Program-made: the position numbers and the translations under genes
Shown: positions 60,526 to 64,000 of the stretch, piece after piece
How positions within the stretch are numbered: position 1 is the first letter of the stretch
Layout: each line of letters begins with the position of its first letter
Source: Cytobacillus sp. FSL H8-0458
Lineage (GTDB): Bacteria > Bacillota > Bacilli > Bacillales > Cytobacillaceae
Length of the DNA: 64,000 nt
NCBI RefSeq assembly: GCF_038002165.1
Contig: NZ_JBBOBR010000001.1
Location: 1,054,001 to 1,118,000 of the forward strand
Direction of reading: 5' to 3'
The notes under the pieces: model-generated
Database searches by the model: none
The model's input: the letters and a program-made list of their open reading frames with translations, nothing else
Told to the model about the DNA's origin: nothing

Positions 60526-61275
60526 TTAGGTCCCCAGCACTTTTTGCCCTTGCGGCTGAGTGTTATATGGATTAGGTTCCAATGTAATCCCGATATCTTC
60601 AAACGAATATTCTGGAGGCAGGCGGTAGGTGATAAGTCCGCTGCCGTTTTGATCAGGTATCAAAGTGCCAGCACTTTGCCGGTTTCCGTTTTTTAACAGC
60701 CATACTTGGTAAACCTCATTACCCTTTGTAATAGGCATATTATTCAAAGCAATGACAAGACTTGTTTCCGTACCTTCCTGAAGTAGGTATGCGCTGCCGG
60801 TAGCAGAAGCAGCTAAGCTTTGCCCTGTTAAGGAATAAGTTGTAACAATTTGTGTCGGATCAGCAGCTTTATTCTCAAATGACTTAATCGTATCTTTCAA
60901 TTGAAGGCTGTTCCAATAAAACCCAATTAAACAAATGATTAAAATAGCTGTTACTGCTGTAGATATTGGTGAAAAATGCCTTTTGGCAACTGATAAAATT
61001 CGTTCTTTAAAGCTAATCGGTTCGGCTTCCGTTTTTTCTTCGTGTTTAAGAAATTTATTCTCTTCAAAGACAAAATCCATCACTTCTGACTTCAATGATT
61101 CCGGAACTTCTATTTCTTCTACATCATAAGAAAGCATTTGCCATGTTTCTTGTATAGATTTCAGTTCCTGCTGGCATTTTGCGCATTTTAGCAGATGGTC
61201 TTCAAACTGTTTTTTATCTTGGTTTGTAAGGTCATTTATAATATATAAAGATAGATTATCACATTTATTCTCCAT
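60526..61275 (-). CDS. Anti-sigma factor, zinc-finger type with RskA C-terminal domain
   Basis: 249 residues; ATG 61275 overlaps the sigma gene's 3' end by 11 bp (GGAG ten bases upstream). The N-terminal anti-sigma domain has HLLKCAKCQQELKSIQETW (H-x3-C-x2-C). One membrane helix (SPISTAVTAILIICLIGFYW, about 100-120). The extracellular RskA domain (about 140-249) contains VYQVWLLKNGNRQSAGTL and GITLEPNPYNTQPQG. It should hold the partner sigma factor at the membrane until regulated proteolysis. Confidence 0.9.
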   Translation of the reverse strand: MENKCDNLSLYIINDLTNQDKKQFEDHLLKCAKCQQELKSIQETWQMLSYDVEEIEVPESLKSEVMDFVFEENKFLKHEEKTEAEPISFKERILSVAKRHFSPISTAVTAILIICLIGFYWNSLQLKDTIKSFENKAADPTQIVTTYSLTGQSLAASATGSAYLLQEGTETSLVIALNNMPITKGNEVYQVWLLKNGNRQSAGTLIPDQNGSGLITYRLPPEYSFEDIGITLEPNPYNTQPQGQKVLGT

Positions 61276-61849
61276 GACGAACATCTCCTATTTTCCCGCT
61301 GAAATTATTTCGCAGTTTTTTCAAGGCCTGATGCAGGCGGCTTTTAATCGTACCCAGCGGCTTTTGTTCAAGTTCTGCAATTTCACTTAAGGAGTAGCCT
61401 TCCCAATATAATAAGTTGATCAGGCGCTGCTGAGGTTCAGAGAGATGACGTTTTGCTTCTTGAATCTGCTGTTTTAGCTGATTTCTTGTAACTTGCTGCT
61501 GGACATCATCAGCTTGAGAACCTTGTATTTGCTGCCATTCTTCATGCTCCAATTGGACTGTTCCTTTATATTTTTGTTCTTTACGGATGAGATCTATGGA
61601 AATGTTTCGAGTTATGGTGAGAAGCCAATTCACAAACTGTCCTTGGGATGCATTGTAGGTGCTTTTTGTCGTCCAAAGCCGAAGGAATACCTGCTGAACA
61701 ATTTCTTTCGTTTTTTCCGAATCTCCCTTGGTTATTTTTATGGAGAAGCTGTAAATAAGTTTTACATATCGGTCATACAGCTCTTCAAGTGCTGGCCGAT
61801 GATTTTGAACAATTAATTCGATTAGTTCTTCATCTGACTTAGACTTCAT
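61265..61849 (-). CDS. ECF RNA polymerase sigma factor
   Basis: 194 residues. Region 2: RPALEELYDRYVKLIYSFSI, IVQQVFLRLW, and WLLTITRNISIDLIRKEQK. Region 4: LSEPQQRLINLLYWEGYSLS, LGTIKSRLHQALKKLR. It overlaps the anti-sigma gene, the normal arrangement for SigK/RskA-type pairs. An upstream lipoprotein gene on the same strand carries an ECF-like promoter and is a likely target. Confidence 0.92.
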   Translation of the reverse strand: MKSKSDEELIELIVQNHRPALEELYDRYVKLIYSFSIKITKGDSEKTKEIVQQVFLRLWTTKSTYNASQGQFVNWLLTITRNISIDLIRKEQKYKGTVQLEHEEWQQIQGSQADDVQQQVTRNQLKQQIQEAKRHLSEPQQRLINLLYWEGYSLSEIAELEQKPLGTIKSRLHQALKKLRNNFSGKIGDVRHGE

Positions 61850-61934
61850 TGACGGAAATCTCTCCCTTGTTAAACGAAATTATTTAGTATAGATCTTAAC
61901 ATAGATTGGCGGAAAAATTTGATATGGGAGGAAG

Positions 61935-61963
61935 AAAAGAACTGCCGATATACCAGGCAGTTC
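61935..61963 (-). terminator. Terminator after YxFxxD lipoprotein gene
   Basis: GAACTGCC/GGCAGTTC with a 9-nt loop, followed on the minus strand by TTTTCTTC. It partly separates the lipoprotein transcript from the sigma gene. Confidence 0.8.
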
Positions 61964-61978
61964 CTTCAGTAACATGCA

Positions 61979-62488
61979 TTATTTTGTAAATTTCGTTTCG
62001 CTGTTTACAATAAACCATACATCTTTGACACCTTGTCCCTTTACATCACCAGATGCTCCGTCCTTCACGAAGTAGTAAAGCGGATAGCCTTTGTAGGTCG
62101 TTTGTTTCTCACCAGTGTCAGCGCGAGTAATCGTTCCGAAGTCTTCTTTATTAAATCCTTCCGGAACGGCAAGGTCTTCAGAGTAGAAAGCAGGCCAGTT
62201 TTCAAGGCAATCACTACTGCAATTTGATGTATTAGGCTGATCTTTTGCAAAGTAGTAAAGTGCCCTGCCTTCGGCATCTGTAAGATACTTACCAATTTTT
62301 TTGTTTTCCATCAGTTGAAGTTTTGTATCTGATTCTGCAAGATCTTTTTCTGCCTCGTTGTTAACCTCTGTTGTTGTTTCTTGTGCTTGTTTATTTGCAT
62401 CTGTGCTTTCTGGTTTTTCCTGAAAGCTGCATCCTGCAAAAAGTATGCCAGCTAAAAGAATTGTGCAAATAGGAATTTTTGTTTTCAT
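61979..62488 (-). CDS. Lipoprotein with YxFxxD motifs (COG4315 type)
   Basis: 169 residues; lipobox FAGC (Cys 20). The mature part has two repeats with Y-Y-F-x-K-D: ALYYFAKDQPNTSNCSSDCL then ENWPAF, and PLYYFVKDGASGDVKGQGVK then DVWFIV. CSSDC is a Cys pair that could be redox-active or bind metal. These secreted lipoproteins of unknown function commonly sit next to ECF sigma/anti-sigma genes in Gram-positive bacteria. GGAGGGA before ATG, and an ECF-like promoter 37 bp upstream. Confidence 0.87.
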   Translation of the reverse strand: MKTKIPICTILLAGILFAGCSFQEKPESTDANKQAQETTTEVNNEAEKDLAESDTKLQLMENKKIGKYLTDAEGRALYYFAKDQPNTSNCSSDCLENWPAFYSEDLAVPEGFNKEDFGTITRADTGEKQTTYKGYPLYYFVKDGASGDVKGQGVKDVWFIVNSETKFTK

Positions 62489-62524
62489 GATTAATCCCTC
62501 CGTTATTTATTCTTATCAATTCAG

Positions 62525-62552
62525 ATAACGATCGAAGTGATAAAACGGTTCG
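62525..62552 (-). promoter_or_regulatory. Candidate ECF sigma promoter of the lipoprotein gene
   Basis: Read on the minus strand: CGAACC, 16-bp spacer, CGTTAT. The GAAC-type -35 and CGT-type -10 with 16-bp spacing are those of ECF promoters. It lies about 37 bp before the lipoprotein ATG. Probably recognised by the sigma factor encoded next door. Confidence 0.6.
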
Positions 62553-62815
62553 ATATAAATTTAAATTTTTTCTGTATTCCTCAAATCAGGGGGGAATTAA
62601 GCAACCGCCAACCTGCATTGGTAAAAGAAATAGATTATATATGTATATAAAATTTATTATTGGAATATTGATTCCTTACTCTTATAAAAAGGACTAAATT
62701 TACCTGGGGGGCAACCTATTTTGTCCTGCTAAAGTGTCAGCATCAATTATACAAAGGGATTCCTAAAGTGTCTGAATAATAAAAATAATTATTCCATTTT
62801 ACCGTTTAATGCGAT

Positions 62816-62838
62816 ATTATCCTTTTAAAAAGGATAAT
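62816..62838 (+). promoter_or_regulatory. Perfect palindrome covering the ribosome binding site of the kinase gene
   Basis: ATTATCCTTTT, one A, AAAAGGATAAT: 11-bp perfect arms. The AAAGGA needed to start translation of the downstream kinase is the right arm, so a folded mRNA would hide it. The remaining sequence from 62489 to 62815 is AT-rich with no gene that I can see. Confidence 0.7.
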
Positions 62839-62842
62839 GGCG

Positions 62843-64000
62843 ATGAGAAATAAGTGGACTACAAACATTTTTAACCATTTAGTATTTTTAAATATCCAGA
62901 GTAAGCTTCTATTTATGTTTCTGCTCGCAGCATTAATTCCCTTATTGGCTTTAGGTGCCATTTCATATTACCAGTCTTCAAAAGTAGTAAACGAACAGCT
63001 TAAAAATTACAATCACTTTGCCGGTGAGAAAATACAAAAAGAACTTGACCGCACATTTAACGACATGTTTTTCAGCGCCGCGGCGATCAAGCAATATATT
63101 GCTGATCAGACATCAGTCAAGCTTAGTTCTCAGGAACCGCAAACTTATATGGATTTTAAGGAAGAAAGTAATTTGGAGCGTTTAATGGAAATCCATAAAA
63201 AAGGAAACATTAAAGGGATCTATTTAATCACCTCATCAGGTTATTATTTTGGTGATTACAATATTGATATTAAATCCTTTAAGCAAAGGGAGATATGGAA
63301 ACAGGCACTTGCAAGCGGAAGAACGGAAGTTTCCGTCTATAAATCTGATCATTATAAATCAAATAATCCGGATAGATTAATCGGATTACTGATGCCTTTA
63401 GATACACTTGGAGTTTTAAATCATAGTTATCTTTTAATTGAAGCGGATGCAGATGAAATTTTTTCAATGGTAAAAGTTTTAGAGGACGACCTGAAAGCCC
63501 GCATATCTATCCAAAATGAAGCGGGGGAATACTTTTATGCAAGCATAAGTACAAGAAAAGATCATTCGAGTGATATCATTTGGAAGGAAACGACTTTCAC
63601 CAATAACTGGAGCATCCGATTCAGAATTCCTCAGGATGAATTTTCCAGGTCATCAGCAATCATTTTTCGTGTCGTTATGATCGGAGCAGTTTTTGCATTA
63701 TTGCTGGCGCTCGCTTTGTCTTTTTTATTTTCCAGACAATTTTCCAGCAAGATTTTAAGGTTGAAGCTTGCCATGGATGATGTGAGTAAAGGAAGCCTGG
63801 ATTCAAAACCATCTATTGAGACAGAAGATGAGATAGGACAGCTGGGTTACCATTTTAATAGAATGTTATTTCAGATTAATCAGCTTGTTGAGGAAGTTAA
63901 AGAAAAAGAAGCGATAAAGCTTGAAGCTGAAATGAGAGCAGTGCACTATCAAATCAATCCCCATTTGCTTTTTAACACTTTAAATATCATTCAATGGAAA
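62843..64000 (+). CDS. YesM-type sensor histidine kinase (3' end outside window)
   Basis: About 386 visible codons from ATG 62843. Two membrane helices (LFMFLLAALIPLLALGAISY and VVMIGAVFALLLALALSFLF) flank a ~260-residue extracellular dCache-like sensor domain (SGYYFGDYNIDIKSF, LLIEADADEIF). A HAMP domain follows (SKGSLDSKPSIETEDEIGQL), then the start of the kinase: AVHYQINPHLLFNTLNII with the phospho-accepting His of the LytS/YesM class. Its AraC-type response regulator is expected just outside the window. Ligands of this class are often sugars or peptides. Confidence 0.9.
   Translation, partial: MRNKWTTNIFNHLVFLNIQSKLLFMFLLAALIPLLALGAISYYQSSKVVNEQLKNYNHFAGEKIQKELDRTFNDMFFSAAAIKQYIADQTSVKLSSQEPQTYMDFKEESNLERLMEIHKKGNIKGIYLITSSGYYFGDYNIDIKSFKQREIWKQALASGRTEVSVYKSDHYKSNNPDRLIGLLMPLDTLGVLNHSYLLIEADADEIFSMVKVLEDDLKARISIQNEAGEYFYASISTRKDHSSDIIWKETTFTNNWSIRFRIPQDEFSRSSAIIFRVVMIGAVFALLLALALSFLFSRQFSSKILRLKLAMDDVSKGSLDSKPSIETEDEIGQLGYHFNRMLFQINQLVEEVKEKEAIKLEAEMRAVHYQINPHLLFNTLNIIQWK

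Overview
The window looks like a chromosomal segment of a spore-forming, low-to-mid GC Bacillaceae species. The genus is an inference, with Cytobacillus or Mesobacillus-like organisms the best guess. Support comes from a gerA-type germinant receptor operon, YolD, YhbD/bactofilin, DUF2187, DUF2164, DUF3189, YrhK and CatR-CatDE homologues, strong AGGAGG ribosome binding sites with frequent GTG/TTG starts, and Bacillus-style riboswitches. There are no rRNA or tRNA genes, no prophage and no recognisable insertion sequence or CRISPR array.

Layout. 0-5.2 kb: the end of a FUSC-family membrane protein, a solo YolD gene under a LexA-type box, a MEDS-domain protein, a GNAT acetyltransferase and a yhbD-bactofilin pair. 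5.3-9.1 kb: a three-gene germinant receptor operon in A-C-B order. 9.5-12.4 kb: a ZTP riboswitch ahead of serA, then an ECF-like sigma factor paired with a ClpP paralogue. 12.4-16 kb: a GntR regulator divergent from brnQ, then a guanine riboswitch in front of a lipoprotein nucleosidase. 16-16.4 kb: a tandem array of ~52-bp repeats. 16.5-18.9 kb: a CatR-type regulator divergent from catD-catE-FMN reductase (catechol/quinone detoxification). 19-26.3 kb: small genes plus a decay zone holding a ynfA gene with an in-frame stop, a frameshifted MFS transporter and a 5'-truncated acetyltransferase; then a J-domain-like protein and a LacI regulator. 26.3-26.9 kb: a second array of the same 52-bp repeat, flanked by 9-bp inverted repeats. 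27-34.5 kb: small membrane and zinc-ribbon proteins, a VWA lipoprotein, acetyltransferase, Bcr/CflA transporter and DUF3189. 34.5-38.2 kb: a ~1229-residue fusion of membrane domain, GH18, NodB deacetylase and GT2 synthase. 38.5-43.8 kb: a flavin amine oxidase, a CcpA-site-linked small cysteine protein, a prolyl 4-hydroxylase, a YitT protein, a frameshifted MarR gene and a deaminase.

44-58.9 kb is the most coherent metabolic block. A HutC-type GntR regulator is followed by alanine dehydrogenase, taurine:pyruvate aminotransferase and sulfoacetaldehyde acetyltransferase, then a sodium symporter, an amidohydrolase and an APC permease. On the opposite strand lie a LysR regulator, a YeiH-family transporter and an EamA transporter, the last divergent from a MocR regulator. 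Read together: taurine is transaminated onto pyruvate, Ald regenerates pyruvate and releases ammonium, Xsc splits sulfoacetaldehyde into acetyl phosphate and sulfite, and the YeiH/LysR pair may deal with the sulfite (inference).

59-64 kb: a solute-binding protein, a small lipoprotein, an ECF sigma/anti-sigma pair with an upstream YxFxxD lipoprotein that has an ECF-like promoter, and the start of a YesM-type sensor kinase whose ribosome binding site lies inside a perfect palindrome.

No single unambiguous new defence or mobile system was seen. The best candidates for new biology are the 52-bp repeat family, the three-enzyme polysaccharide fusion, the riboswitch-controlled surface nucleosidase, the taurine/sulfite island, and the HTH-coiled-coil-J-domain protein.
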